From: Bog-473 sp963817735
Lineage (GTDB): Bacteria > Actinomycetota > Acidimicrobiia > Acidimicrobiales > RAAP-2
Reading direction: 5' to 3'
DNA length: 64,000 nucleotides
Assembly: GCA_963817735.1 (NCBI GenBank)
Contig: CAWFPP010000004.1
Span: forward strand, 248,001-312,000
The position numbers were made by a program, and so were the translations under genes. Shown one piece after another: positions 1 to 7,902 of this stretch (position 1 is the stretch's first letter; every line of letters starts with the position of its first letter). The notes below the pieces were generated by a model. That model was not told the DNA's origin. It was given only the letters and a program-made list of their open reading frames with translations, and did not search any database.

Positions 1-113
1 CGGGCGTAAAAGAGATTCGTCGTCGCCAAGCTGTCCCGTCGGATGGCGCGCCTGAGCGCTGAATCGGGCCCAGCCAGCCAGTCACGGAGCAGATGGTCGT
101 CGAGCAGGACCAT
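1..113 (-). CDS. PIN-like toxin of an AbrB-linked pair (partial)
   Basis: Only the first 37 codons are in the window; the gene runs off the left edge. The visible start reads MVLLDDHLLRDWL, a short hydrophobic strand followed by acidic residues, as in PIN-like ribonuclease toxins. The start codon overlaps the stop of the upstream AbrB-type gene in a TGATG arrangement, so the two are translationally coupled in the order antitoxin then toxin. The family call rests on this context and a very short N-terminus, so the catalytic residues cannot be checked. The alternative is an uncharacterised gene that merely follows an AbrB protein. Confidence 0.5.
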   Translation of the reverse strand, partial: MVLLDDHLLRDWLAGPDSALRRAIRRDSLATTNLFYA

Positions 114-346
114 CAGCTGCGCAGATCGGGATCATCCTCAGCGGCGACTGCCCGGTAGTGCGCCTCAGCCGGAAGAAGCTCGTCGACCAGGCGGCCTCGG
201 TACCCGGCCGGAAGGGTGAGGACTCCAAAACCCAGGTCGAGAACGTCCACCCTGCCACCTCTCTCAAGGTGCCATCGCCGCCGAACTGCAGCAGGAAGAC
301 TCATTTGCCCTGATGACGACACCTTGAAATTCTCTGCGGTAGCCAC
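113..346 (-). CDS. AbrB/MazE-type antitoxin
   Basis: A 77-residue protein with an N-terminal SpoVT/AbrB swapped-hairpin motif (FKVSSSGQMSLPAAVRRRW, roughly residues 7-25), the DNA-binding fold of many type II antitoxins. The acidic C-terminal part would bind the toxin. The GTG at 346 is chosen because a GGAGGT ribosome-binding site lies about six bases upstream; a GTG at 361 is also open. It is coupled by TGATG overlap to the PIN-like gene downstream. A near-perfect inverted repeat just upstream is a candidate autoregulatory operator. Confidence 0.75.
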   Translation of the reverse strand: MATAENFKVSSSGQMSLPAAVRRRWHLERGGRVDVLDLGFGVLTLPAGYRGRLVDELLPAEAHYRAVAAEDDPDLRS

Positions 347-361
347 TTCGAGACCTCCCAC

Positions 362-385
362 TTGGTAAAGTTACTACTTCACCAA
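362..385. promoter_or_regulatory. Inverted repeat upstream of AbrB antitoxin (candidate operator)
   Basis: Ten-base arms, 362-371 and 376-385, match with one mismatch around a four-base spacer. On the minus strand a TATATTT stretch abuts the repeat, so a promoter -10 element may overlap it. It sits 16 bases before the antitoxin start codon, where antitoxin autoregulation usually acts. From here to 515 no gene is visible. Confidence 0.5.
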
Positions 386-515
386 ATATACGCCCCGCCC
401 TTGTCGCTTGCGTCGCACTGGCCAGTGGCGACTCAGGCGTCGTAGCCGCAATTGAGCATCGGCTTCAGCCACGAGCTCAGCTGGAAGCAGGCCGAACTCG
501 TACAGCAGTAGGGCG

Positions 516-1235
516 CTATTGGGTGCCGGGGGGCCGGGTGAGCGCCTGCTCCAGGGCGTCGAGCGAGGCGTCGGTCACTTCGAGCAGGGAGTCGACCACC
601 AGGTCGGCGAGACCGAAGGCGGGATGATGGCCCTCGCCCTTCTCGGGCACGGCGATACAGCTCATGGACGACGCCTTCGCCGCCAGCACCCCGGCCGGCG
701 CGTCCTCCCACACCAGGCAGCGGCGAGGCACGGCGCCCAGCTTGGCCGCCGCGCTCAGGAACACCGCAGGGTGGGGCTTGCCGTACTCCTCGTCCTCGGC
801 CGAGTGCACCAGGGCGAAGCGGTCGCGCAGGTCGAAGTGCGCCAGCGCGGCGTCGATCAGGCGGTACTGCGACGACGACGCCACGGCAAGTGCCAGGCCA
901 CGGTCGCGACACAGATCGATGGCGTGCTCGGCGCCCGGCTTGAGCTCGCCCTTGGTCACGATCAGCTCAATGACGCGATCGACGATGGTCACCGCCACCT
1001 CGTCGGGCGTCGGCGTGGCGCCGGGCCACGGGTGCAACGCGTACCAGTGCGCGGTGACCTCGTCCACGAACATGCCCTTGGTCGAGCGGCAGCCCTCGAC
1101 GGCGAGGGGGACACCGAGACCACCGAGGATCTCGATCTCGGCTTCGTGCCAGAGGATCTCGGAATCGATGAGGAGCCCGTCCATGTCGAAGATGGACGCG
1201 GCGAACCCCGACGGAACGGGGTGCGGCGGTATCAA
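516..1235 (-). CDS. HAD phosphatase, HxpB/YniC-like
   Basis: A 239-residue HAD-IA hydrolase, probably a cytoplasmic sugar-phosphate phosphatase. Motif I is FDMDGLLIDSE with the nucleophile Asp17 and the general acid/base Asp19. Motif II is in ASSSQY, the conserved Lys in GKPHPAVF, and motif IV in WEDAPAGVLAAK. The LLIDSE form and cap length resemble HxpB (2-deoxyglucose-6-phosphate/hexitol-phosphate phosphatase), but the substrate cannot be read from the sequence. Its ATG overlaps the stop of the upstream glutathione peroxidase gene by four bases (ATGA), so the two form an operon. Confidence 0.85.
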   Translation of the reverse strand: MIPPHPVPSGFAASIFDMDGLLIDSEILWHEAEIEILGGLGVPLAVEGCRSTKGMFVDEVTAHWYALHPWPGATPTPDEVAVTIVDRVIELIVTKGELKPGAEHAIDLCRDRGLALAVASSSQYRLIDAALAHFDLRDRFALVHSAEDEEYGKPHPAVFLSAAAKLGAVPRRCLVWEDAPAGVLAAKASSMSCIAVPEKGEGHHPAFGLADLVVDSLLEVTDASLDALEQALTRPPGTQ

Positions 1236-1720
1236 GCGGTCAGCTGCGCCTCGATGTCGCCAATGATGGTGGCGTCTTCGGGCTCCACCTGGGGCCGGTA
1301 GCGCGCCACGACGTCACCCTCGGGGGACACGAGGAACTTCTCGAAGTTCCAGGTGATGTCTCCGGCGTTGCCCTCGGCGTCTTCCTTCTGCGTCAACTCG
1401 GCGTAGACCGGGCTGCGGTCGTCGCCGTTCACGTCGATCTTCTCCATGAGCGGGAAGGTCACGCCGTAGGTGGCCGAGCAGAACTGCGCGATCTCCTCGG
1501 CTGTGCCGGGCTCCTGGCCCAGGAACTGGTTGCAGGGAAAGCCGATGACCGAGAAGCCCCGGTCGCCGTACGTCTTCTGCAGGCGCTCGAGCCCCTCGTA
1601 CTGCGGCGTGAGGCCGCACTTGGAGGCAACGTTGACGAGCAACAGGGTCTTGCCCTTGTAGTCGCCCAGCGTGGCGTCGTCGCCCTGGAGCGTGTGGATG
1701 GGGATGTCGTAGAGAGCCAT
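1232..1720 (-). CDS. Glutathione peroxidase family thiol peroxidase
   Basis: A 162-residue protein of the GPx family, reducing hydroperoxides, in bacteria usually with thioredoxin rather than glutathione. The peroxidatic Cys35 lies in NVASKCGLTPQY, followed by FPCNQFLGQEPG and the WNFEKFL motif, giving the Cys/Gln/Trp/Asn tetrad. A further Cys in FCSATYGVTFP is at the place of the resolving Cys of thioredoxin-dependent members. The reading frame stays open far upstream, but family length and the MALYDIPI start fix the ATG at 1720. Translation is coupled to the HAD gene downstream. Confidence 0.9.
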   Translation of the reverse strand: MALYDIPIHTLQGDDATLGDYKGKTLLLVNVASKCGLTPQYEGLERLQKTYGDRGFSVIGFPCNQFLGQEPGTAEEIAQFCSATYGVTFPLMEKIDVNGDDRSPVYAELTQKEDAEGNAGDITWNFEKFLVSPEGDVVARYRPQVEPEDATIIGDIEAQLTA

Positions 1721-1777
1721 ACGAGCGACCCTACCGGGCACCGGTGGCCGCGTGCCGGGCCGCGTAGGGTGACCGGC

Positions 1778-2722
1778 ATGCACGCCGTCGTGATCCGGGA
1801 GGGCCAGCTGCACTGGGAGGAGCGGGCCGATCCCGTTCCCGGCGACACCGAGCTGTTGGTGGCGGTGCGGGCGGCGGGGTTGAATGCGGCGGACCTGGTG
1901 CAGCGGGCCGGGTTCTATCCAGCGCCACCGGGGTGGCCGGCTGACATCCCGGGCATGGAGTTCGCCGGCGAGGTGGTGGCCGCCGGGCGCCAGGTCACGC
2001 TCTTCGCACCGGGAGACCGGGTCATGGCCGTGGTGGGAGGCGGGGCGCAGGCCACGCTGGCCTACGTCGACGAGACGCACGCGCTGCCGGTGCCCGATGA
2101 CGTGGCGTGGGTGGAGGCCGGCGGCTTCCCCGAGGTCTTCACCACCGCCTACGACGCCCTCTTCCGCCAGGCGGGGCTGCAGATGGGCGAGCACGTCCTG
2201 GTCTCGGGCGCCGCCGGTGGCGTCGGGACGGCCGGCGTGCAGCTGGCGGCGCAGGCCGGCGCCACCGTGACGGCCACGGTGCGCGACCCGGCGCGGCGTG
2301 ACGCGGTGGCCGCTCTCGGCGCCGACGCGGTGCTGGCGCCGGGCGACGAGGGCTCGCAGGGCCCCTATGACGTCGTGCTCGAGCTGGTGGGCGCACCCAG
2401 CTTGGCCAGCGTCCTGCCCCACGTCGCCATGTGGGGGCGGGTGGTCGTGATCGGCGTCGGGGGCGGTGGCCGATTGGAGGTGGAGCTCATGCAGCTGATG
2501 CAGCAGCGGGTCCGCATCGGCGGTTCCACCCTGCGCACCCGCAGCCGGCGCGAGAAGGCCGACGTGGCCGCCGCCATGGCGGCGCACGTGCTGCCGGCGC
2601 TGGTGGCCGGGCGCCTGCAGGTCCCGGTGCACCAGACCTTCCCCCTCGCCGAGGCGCAGGCGGCCTACGACCACTTCGCCGCCGGGTCCAAGTTCGGCAA
2701 GGTGGTTCTCCTCGCCCCGTGA
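1778..2722 (+). CDS. NAD(P)H:quinone oxidoreductase, MDR superfamily
   Basis: A 314-residue zinc-free medium-chain reductase. The GroES-like N-terminal part carries AAGLNAADLVQRAGFYP and IPGMEFAGEVVAAG. The Rossmann part carries VLVSGAAGGVGTAGVQLA (around residue 140), the NADPH-binding loop. The end, FAAGSKFGKVVL, is typical of the quinone reductase/PIG3-like group. The ATG at 1778 is chosen because upstream codons overlap the divergent peroxidase gene and lack family similarity. It likely shares a transcript with the HAD gene that begins four bases after its stop. Confidence 0.88.
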   Translation: MHAVVIREGQLHWEERADPVPGDTELLVAVRAAGLNAADLVQRAGFYPAPPGWPADIPGMEFAGEVVAAGRQVTLFAPGDRVMAVVGGGAQATLAYVDETHALPVPDDVAWVEAGGFPEVFTTAYDALFRQAGLQMGEHVLVSGAAGGVGTAGVQLAAQAGATVTATVRDPARRDAVAALGADAVLAPGDEGSQGPYDVVLELVGAPSLASVLPHVAMWGRVVVIGVGGGGRLEVELMQLMQQRVRIGGSTLRTRSRREKADVAAAMAAHVLPALVAGRLQVPVHQTFPLAEAQAAYDHFAAGSKFGKVVLLAP

Positions 2723-2725
2723 TGC

Positions 2726-3445
2726 GTGATTGAAGCCGTCCTCTTCGACGGGGACCAGACGCTGTGGGACTTCGAGCACGTCATGCGCGTGGCGCTCGTG
2801 GCGACCGCCGCCGCGCTGCGCGCCGCCCGGCCCGGCCCCTTCGCCGACGCGCTGGGTTGGGAGGACCTGCAGGAGGACAGAGCGGACGTGGCCCGCGAGT
2901 CCCCCGACGTGTGGTCGCTGGCAGAGCTGCGTGTGCGCGGCTTCGCCCGCACGCTGGCGCGCCGGCGGGCCGTGGAGGACGGGGACGAGTCCGATGACGA
3001 CGAGCTGGCGAGGAGGTTGAGCGTCCTATATTTCACCGAGCGCGATCGCGACGCCGCCCTGTTCCCCGACACCATTCACGCCCTCGACGCCCTGCGGCGC
3101 GACTACCGCCTCGGGCTCCTCTCCAACGGGAGCCGGTTGCCCGAGACGGTCGGGCTGTCGTCGTACTTCGAGTCGGTCGTGTTCGCGCAGGACCACCGGG
3201 TGGCCAAGCCCGAAAAGGAGATCTTCGAGGTGGTCGAGCGGGAACTCGGGGTTGGACCAGATGTGTGCGTCCTGGTCGGCGACCACCCGGTCAACGACGT
3301 GGCCGGCGCGCGCAACGCGGGCTGGCGCGCGGTGTGGCTCGACCGCGACGGCGCGGTGCCGTTCCCCGGCGACGGGCCACGGCCCGATGCAGTGGTGGCG
3401 AGCCTGACCGAGCTGCCGGACGTGCTGCGCAGACTCGATGCGTGA
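2726..3445 (+). CDS. HAD-superfamily hydrolase, YjjG/GS1-like
   Basis: A 239-residue HAD-IA phosphatase beginning with GTG. Motif I is LFDGDQTLWDF, with Gln in place of the usual Gly before Thr. Motif II is LLSNGSR, the conserved Lys is in AKPEKEIFE, and motif IV is VGDHPVNDVAGARNAGW. The FDGDxTLWD form is common in YjjG-like nucleotidases and related house-cleaning phosphatases. The start lies four bases after the quinone reductase stop, so the genes are probably cotranscribed. It ends convergently with the GNAT-like gene, 27 bases apart. Confidence 0.82.
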   Translation: MIEAVLFDGDQTLWDFEHVMRVALVATAAALRAARPGPFADALGWEDLQEDRADVARESPDVWSLAELRVRGFARTLARRRAVEDGDESDDDELARRLSVLYFTERDRDAALFPDTIHALDALRRDYRLGLLSNGSRLPETVGLSSYFESVVFAQDHRVAKPEKEIFEVVERELGVGPDVCVLVGDHPVNDVAGARNAGWRAVWLDRDGAVPFPGDGPRPDAVVASLTELPDVLRRLDA

Positions 3446-3472
3446 CGCGGCGCGGACACCGAGCCGGCGGAT

Positions 3473-4579
3473 TTAGGGCACGGTCACCAGCGGGACGGCG
3501 TTGTCGTCTCCCCCTTGGACAGGAACTCGCGCCACGGTCTGGCCGGCCGCTTCCATGTCCGCGACCACGTACTGAAGGAGCGCGGCGCCGTGGGGAGACG
3601 CCACCGCCACGTCGTGGCTCCAGGCCGTGGCGTTGCGCAGGCATTGCAGCCGGAGCACGTCCCCGACGGCCTGGTTGTTGGGGAAGATCCCCGAGTAGGA
3701 GAGCGTGAGCTCCTCGAGGGCATCGCTCACGTGGGCGGACTCGGGCCGGTCGAGCGGAAGGTCCACATAGAGGGCGTCGACTCCCTGTCCGAAGAGCCGG
3801 GAGCGCTCCACGTCGACCCGGGGCGCCAGATCCTGTCCGGCCCGGGTCACGGTCAACACGGCGACGTTGTCACCGGCGTCGGTCTCGACGTGGAGTCGGG
3901 AGACAGAGGGAAGGTCCGTCCGGGTCGGCGCCTCGGCCAGACGGGACCGGAAGTCACAGATCTCGATCGTGTCGCGCACGATCGCACGGTGACGGTCCGG
4001 CGCATAGACCATCCGCGGCGCGCCCGGTCGCACCCGGAGGAAGAACAGCGCGGCCGACTGGCGGCCGCGGCTCGACGCCGATGCGGCGTTGTTGTCGACC
4101 GACGCGGGGATGAAACCGAGCATGAACCCCGTCTCGTGGCCGCCAAGATCCAGCAGCGCCTGCTGGCTGTACGGATGGGCGGCGGTGGCCTCGCTGTACA
4201 TCCCGACCAGGCGCCGAGCTGCCGCCCAGTCGACGAGGTACCGCTTGACGGTGGTGAAGATGTGCCGCCCCCGAGCGGCGGGAAGAGTCAGTGCCTGACC
4301 GGCGTGACCGACGACGTCGTCGGGCGCATGGAGCGACAGGCCCGAATGACAAAGGAGCTCGCCGTCCGCCGTCTCGGCGATGGCGGAAACCAAGAGCCCG
4401 GCCGAGATCCGCCGAGCCACCTCGTCGGCGTCGTAGGTCCATCGCACGGGGTAGGTCTCGCCGTAGACGGCCCGGACGGCAGCGCCGAGTCGCGCCGACT
4501 CCGATGGGGCGAGCATGCGCACCTGCATGTCATCCACCCAGACCGGATCCGGTGTCGGAGGTTCCCCGCTCGACGTCAC
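3473..4579 (-). CDS. GNAT-like acetyltransferase protein
   Basis: A 368-residue protein whose first half looks like a GNAT fold: an early strand (MQVRMLAPSE), an LTLPAARGRHIFTTVKRYLVDWA segment at the place of the CoA-binding loop, and MYSEATAAHPYSQQALLDLGG as the late helix. The second half (from about residue 190) has no family I recognise. The substrate is unknown. It follows a small membrane-protein gene on the same strand with seven bases between them, and both lie downstream of a truncated transposase. Confidence 0.55.
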   Translation of the reverse strand: MTSSGEPPTPDPVWVDDMQVRMLAPSESARLGAAVRAVYGETYPVRWTYDADEVARRISAGLLVSAIAETADGELLCHSGLSLHAPDDVVGHAGQALTLPAARGRHIFTTVKRYLVDWAAARRLVGMYSEATAAHPYSQQALLDLGGHETGFMLGFIPASVDNNAASASSRGRQSAALFFLRVRPGAPRMVYAPDRHRAIVRDTIEICDFRSRLAEAPTRTDLPSVSRLHVETDAGDNVAVLTVTRAGQDLAPRVDVERSRLFGQGVDALYVDLPLDRPESAHVSDALEELTLSYSGIFPNNQAVGDVLRLQCLRNATAWSHDVAVASPHGAALLQYVVADMEAAGQTVARVPVQGGDDNAVPLVTVP

Positions 4580-4586
4580 CGGTGCA

Positions 4587-4772
4587 TCAGTCCCGCGGTG
4601 GGCGAACCCACCGGCGGTAGCAGTAGGCGGAGAGAACCCCTATGGCTCCGAGACCCGCCACGACTGCGAGGAGAAGAACAATCAGCACCGGATGGAATTT
4701 GGGAAGCGCGTCGGACCGCAGCTGCGCCTTCGTACTGATCTGGTGCACCAGGAAGGTCGTTTCGGTGGTCAT
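4587..4772 (-). CDS. Small single-span membrane protein
   Basis: A 61-residue open frame with one hydrophobic helix (about residues 29-50, LIVLLLAVVAGLGAIGVLSAY) followed by the basic tail RRWVRPP, which predicts an N-out/C-in or tail-anchored topology. No family was recognised. It lies between the end of a truncated transposase and the GNAT-like gene, seven bases before the latter. It could be a real small gene in that operon, or part of rearranged DNA next to the insertion-sequence remnant. Confidence 0.4.
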   Translation of the reverse strand: MTTETTFLVHQISTKAQLRSDALPKFHPVLIVLLLAVVAGLGAIGVLSAYCYRRWVRPPRD

Positions 4773-4778
4773 CGACGC

Positions 4779-5318
4779 CTACGCAGCGGTCGTCGGAAGC
4801 GCCGAGCGGATCGCCGGGGTGAAGAACATCGCACGCCCGTACGTCTCGTCCATTTCGACGTGGCCGTCACGCGGTTCTTCGTCGTCCTGTGTCATCAGCT
4901 GGGTGCGGATCATCTTGCAGATGCGGTGAGCTGTCTTATACGTACAACGAAGCTCTCGCTCCAGTTGCTTGGCCGATATGCCACAACGGGTGCTCGTCAT
5001 CAGGTACAGGGCATAGAACCACAGGTGCAGGCCGGTGGAGGACTTGTGAAAGATCGTCCCCGCTGTCGGGTGCACGTGAAGCCCACAGGCCGTGCACGTC
5101 CAGTCCTGGCGCTGCTGCTTCGCCGCGTACCGCTTGAACACCCGGTCGGCCTCGCACCGCTCGCAGAAGGCATGGGTGCCGTCAGGAGACAGACGCTGGC
5201 GCCAGAGCCACTGCAGACACGCCTCGTCATCGGGGAAATCCGCCTGGAAGTCGGTGAGCATGTACCGAGAATCAGAGGTCGGGGCGTGGCGGGGGTTCTT
5301 CCCGCCAGCCGGTGCCAT
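4779..5318 (-). mobile_element. IS1595-family transposase, 3'-truncated
   Basis: The N-terminal part of an IS1595/ISXO2-like transposase. It has the FQADFPDDEACLQWLW opening, a zinc ribbon made of CERC and CTAC pairs, HPTAGTIFHKSSTGLHLWFYA, and the helix GISAKQLEREL. It reaches VEMDETY, the first catalytic Asp of the DDE domain, then 19 unrelated residues and a stop. The rest of the catalytic domain (normally more than 100 residues) is absent, so the element is dead. No terminal inverted repeats were identified. The ATG at 5318 is chosen because the family has a short leader before the conserved start; ATG 5261 is the alternative. Confidence 0.8.
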
Positions 5319-5374
5319 GGACCAACTATCACCTGCTGGACTTATACAGTCAAGGGATACTTGCGGATCATGGG

Positions 5375-6055
5375 TCACTCCGGGTCCGAAGCCGGAGCCG
5401 TCTGGCGAGACAGCTCGTTCAGCGCGCCGGCCAGGAGCCACCGACCGGCATCGAGAAGAGCTTCCTTCGCCGTCGGCGCGTCCAGGCCCACGGCATCGAT
5501 CAGGGAGATCACGGCTTCCGTCCCGAAGACGAGGCCCAGAGCGTGAGCCACCCGGGCGAGGTCGTCCTCCGAAAACGTCCCGGCCAGGGGATGCAGCACC
5601 TCGCGGATCAGGTCGTTGCGCCGGCCGGCCCGGGTCGGGACCTGCTGGGTGTCGCCCGACTCACGCTGGCGGAACCACTGCTCGAGGGCGATCTGGGAGA
5701 TACGGCGGAACGGGGCTTGATCGTCGATCATGGCGAAACCGTTGCTCCGGACGGCCGCCTCAAGCCGCGCCTGGGGCTCGGGCCCGGCCGCCCGGGTCCG
5801 CTGCACGGTCTCCTCCATGGTCGCCTGGAGCACACCGGCCAGGTTCGCTTCCCACCACAGGTCATCGGCCGAGGAGAAATAGCGGTAGGCCGTGGCCACC
5901 GACACGAGCGCACGGTCGGCCGCTTCGGGCATGGACGGGGACCGGCCTTCGGCGAAGAGCTCGCCCGCCGCCTGCAGGAGCGCGGCACGGGTCCGGGCCT
6001 TCTGGTTGGTGCGGGCGCGGGGTTTGAGAGAAGGGTCTTGACGTGAGAGAGTCAT
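5375..6055 (-). CDS. TetR-family transcriptional regulator
   Basis: A 226-residue regulator with an N-terminal helix-turn-helix: ARTRAALLQAAGELFAEG, then MPEAADRALVSVATAYRYFSS, ending in the recognition helix pattern (T/AYRYF). The C-terminal part is an all-helical ligand domain without a diagnostic motif. It is divergent from the SnoaL-like gene. The ATG at 6055 leaves about 60 bases between the two starts, with an inverted repeat that is its likely operator. It probably represses itself and its divergent neighbour. Confidence 0.85.
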   Translation of the reverse strand: MTLSRQDPSLKPRARTNQKARTRAALLQAAGELFAEGRSPSMPEAADRALVSVATAYRYFSSADDLWWEANLAGVLQATMEETVQRTRAAGPEPQARLEAAVRSNGFAMIDDQAPFRRISQIALEQWFRQRESGDTQQVPTRAGRRNDLIREVLHPLAGTFSEDDLARVAHALGLVFGTEAVISLIDAVGLDAPTAKEALLDAGRWLLAGALNELSRQTAPASDPE

Positions 6056-6070
6056 CTCATAATAATACCA

Positions 6071-6091
6071 CCAACGCAGGCACAGCGTTGG
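6071..6091. promoter_or_regulatory. Inverted repeat between tetR-like and SnoaL-like genes
   Basis: Perfect seven-base arms (CCAACGC and GCGTTGG) separated by seven bases, placed between the two divergent start codons. Its size and location fit a TetR-family operator. On the minus strand the AT-rich TATTATTATGAG next to it may hold the promoter -10 of the regulator. Confidence 0.5.
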
Positions 6092-6117
6092 CCCAATCGA
6101 GACAAAGGAGCAGGTCA

Positions 6118-6531
6118 ATGGAGCAGGACGAGATGATCGCCATCGTGGAGCGGCACCTCAAGGCCGAGGGAGCCGGTGACGTCGAGGGCTCCGTGGCCGT
6201 GTACACCGAGGACATCGTGCACGACGCCGTCGGCTTTCCTGGCTCGCCGCGCATCGGCAAGGACGGGGCCCGGGACTTCTACACCTTTCTCACGGCCAAC
6301 TTCCGGACCGAGAACGAAGAGCCGCTCCACCGCTTCTTCGACGGCGACACCATGATCCTCGAGCAGACCATGACGGGCTCGGTCATCGGCGAGTTCCTCG
6401 GGCTTCCCGGCAACGGCCGCCGCGTCAGCTTCCGCATCCTCCATGTTTTCGGGTTCCGCGACGGCCTCATCAGCCGCGAGCAGGTCTGGATCGACAGCGG
6501 GGCCATCATGGCCCAGCTCAGCGCCGCCTGA
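6118..6531 (+). CDS. SnoaL/NTF2-like protein
   Basis: A 137-residue cone-fold protein of the NTF2/SnoaL group, which includes small isomerases, cyclases and ligand-binding proteins. Visible family features are the N-terminal helix with EGSVAVYTEDIVHD, the RIGKDGARDFYTFL helix and the C-terminal strands VSFRILHVFGFRDGLI. The ATG has an AAGGAG ribosome-binding site seven bases upstream. As the divergent partner of a TetR regulator it is probably induced by the regulator's ligand. The substrate is unknown. Confidence 0.75.
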   Translation: MEQDEMIAIVERHLKAEGAGDVEGSVAVYTEDIVHDAVGFPGSPRIGKDGARDFYTFLTANFRTENEEPLHRFFDGDTMILEQTMTGSVIGEFLGLPGNGRRVSFRILHVFGFRDGLISREQVWIDSGAIMAQLSAA

Positions 6532-6653
6532 CCCCGGACATGGTTACCGCAAGGTGACCTCCCCGCGAACTTTTGGTTGCCCTGGCCCGGGCAGTTGCAT
6601 CATTGGACGCCGGACGGTAGGCAGTCGAGGTCGCATTTGTTCGGGAGGTCTCC

Positions 6654-7814
6654 GTGCCACTGTCGAGGAACCCATGGAACGCGAGGTTGGCCGCCCTCGC
6701 CGTGCTCGTTGCCAGCGTGACGGGCATTCTGGGGGTCGGCCTCGCCCCGCAAGCGGCGTCCGCCGCCTCCATCCCCACCAGAGGAGTCGTCTCGATCACG
6801 CCCTCTTGTTATGACGTCGGATTCAGTGAGGTCCTGGCGGTGCTCACGTCACCTCTCGGACCGGTCACCAGTGTGTCGGGCACCCTGTCGGCCTGGGCAA
6901 CGGCCCCGAACGGCACCAGGTACGGGGGGCAGGTCACCATGGTTGGGGCCGACGCCGCCGTGTACCACATCTACCCGGGAACCTACGACGTGCAAGTCTC
7001 GGCCGAGGACAGCCAGGGGACGATCTACAGCTACAGCGGGACGGTCGTCATGCCCGCCTGTGACGGCGGGTTCGTCGGTATCCAACCCGATCCGAACCCG
7101 GACGGTGGCTATCTCACCTTCACCAACACCTCCGAGGTGATGTCCCACGGCCCGAACCATGCGTTCGACGACCCGACCATCCTCGTCACCGATCCCCACG
7201 CGCCTATCGTCGGCATGGCTGCCGTGTACGGCAACGCGAACGTGGACTCCTACTACTTTGCCTCGGCCGACGGAGGCGTCTACTCCGACAATGCGCCGTT
7301 CTACGGGGATGCGACCGAGCTCAGCTTGCACGCTCCGATCGTGGCCATGGCGCTGACCCCCGATCAAGGGGGCTACTGGCTGGTCGGCGCCGACGGGGGT
7401 GTGTTCGCGTTCGGCGACGCCGGCTACCACGGGTCCCTGGCGGGCGAGCCCCTCACGCAACCGATCGTGGGCATGGCGGTGGATCAGGCCACCGGTGGGT
7501 ACTGGCTCGTGGCGCGCGACGGCGGCGTCTTCGCCTTCGATGCACCGTTCTACGGCTCCGCTGCGTCTCTGCACCTGAGCGCGCCCGTCGTCGGCATAGA
7601 GAGTGCCCCCAGTGGAACGGGCTACCGATTGGTCGCCTCCGACGGGGGCGTCTTCAGCTACAACGAGCCGTTCTACGGTTCGATGGGCGGGCAGCCTCTC
7701 GACGACCCCGTCGTCGGCATCGCCGAAGATCCCACCACCGGCGGGTACTGGATCGCCTGCGCCAACGGGGGCGTGCTTGCCTTCGGCGCTCCCTTCTACG
7801 GCGAGGGAGCTTGA
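6654..7814 (+). CDS. Secreted protein with GGYWLVxxDGGVFxF repeats
   Basis: A 386-residue exported protein. An N-terminal signal peptide (hydrophobic LAALAVLVASVTGILGVGLA, cleavage after AASAAS) precedes a region of about 130 residues without a recognised domain. Five repeats of about 49 residues follow (from about residue 180), each with the core PIVGMA, GGYWLV, DGGVFAF and FYGS. This beta-propeller-like repeat is abundant in surface proteins of Acidimicrobiia and relatives; its ligand is unknown. The GTG start has GGGAGGT upstream. There is no membrane anchor or sorting signal at the C-terminus. Confidence 0.75.
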   Translation: MPLSRNPWNARLAALAVLVASVTGILGVGLAPQAASAASIPTRGVVSITPSCYDVGFSEVLAVLTSPLGPVTSVSGTLSAWATAPNGTRYGGQVTMVGADAAVYHIYPGTYDVQVSAEDSQGTIYSYSGTVVMPACDGGFVGIQPDPNPDGGYLTFTNTSEVMSHGPNHAFDDPTILVTDPHAPIVGMAAVYGNANVDSYYFASADGGVYSDNAPFYGDATELSLHAPIVAMALTPDQGGYWLVGADGGVFAFGDAGYHGSLAGEPLTQPIVGMAVDQATGGYWLVARDGGVFAFDAPFYGSAASLHLSAPVVGIESAPSGTGYRLVASDGGVFSYNEPFYGSMGGQPLDDPVVGIAEDPTTGGYWIACANGGVLAFGAPFYGEGA

Positions 7815-7877
7815 CCGGATAGTTGCGGGCGTGGCAGCTCCGAAAAACCGCGACACTGAGCGGTGATCGGTGGGCTC

Positions 7878-7892
7878 GAGGAAGATTTCCTC
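7878..7892. other. Short perfect hairpin between convergent genes
   Basis: Six-base perfect arms (GAGGAA and TTCCTC) around a three-base loop lie between the convergent ends of the repeat protein and the membrane repeat protein. There is no T-tract, so it is only a weak terminator candidate. Confidence 0.2.
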
Positions 7893-7902
7893 TGTAGCTA
7901 CA

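Noticed and set aside
519..1301. Plus-strand frame opposite the HxpB-like phosphatase
   Set aside because: All HAD motifs are on the minus strand; the plus frame has no domain.
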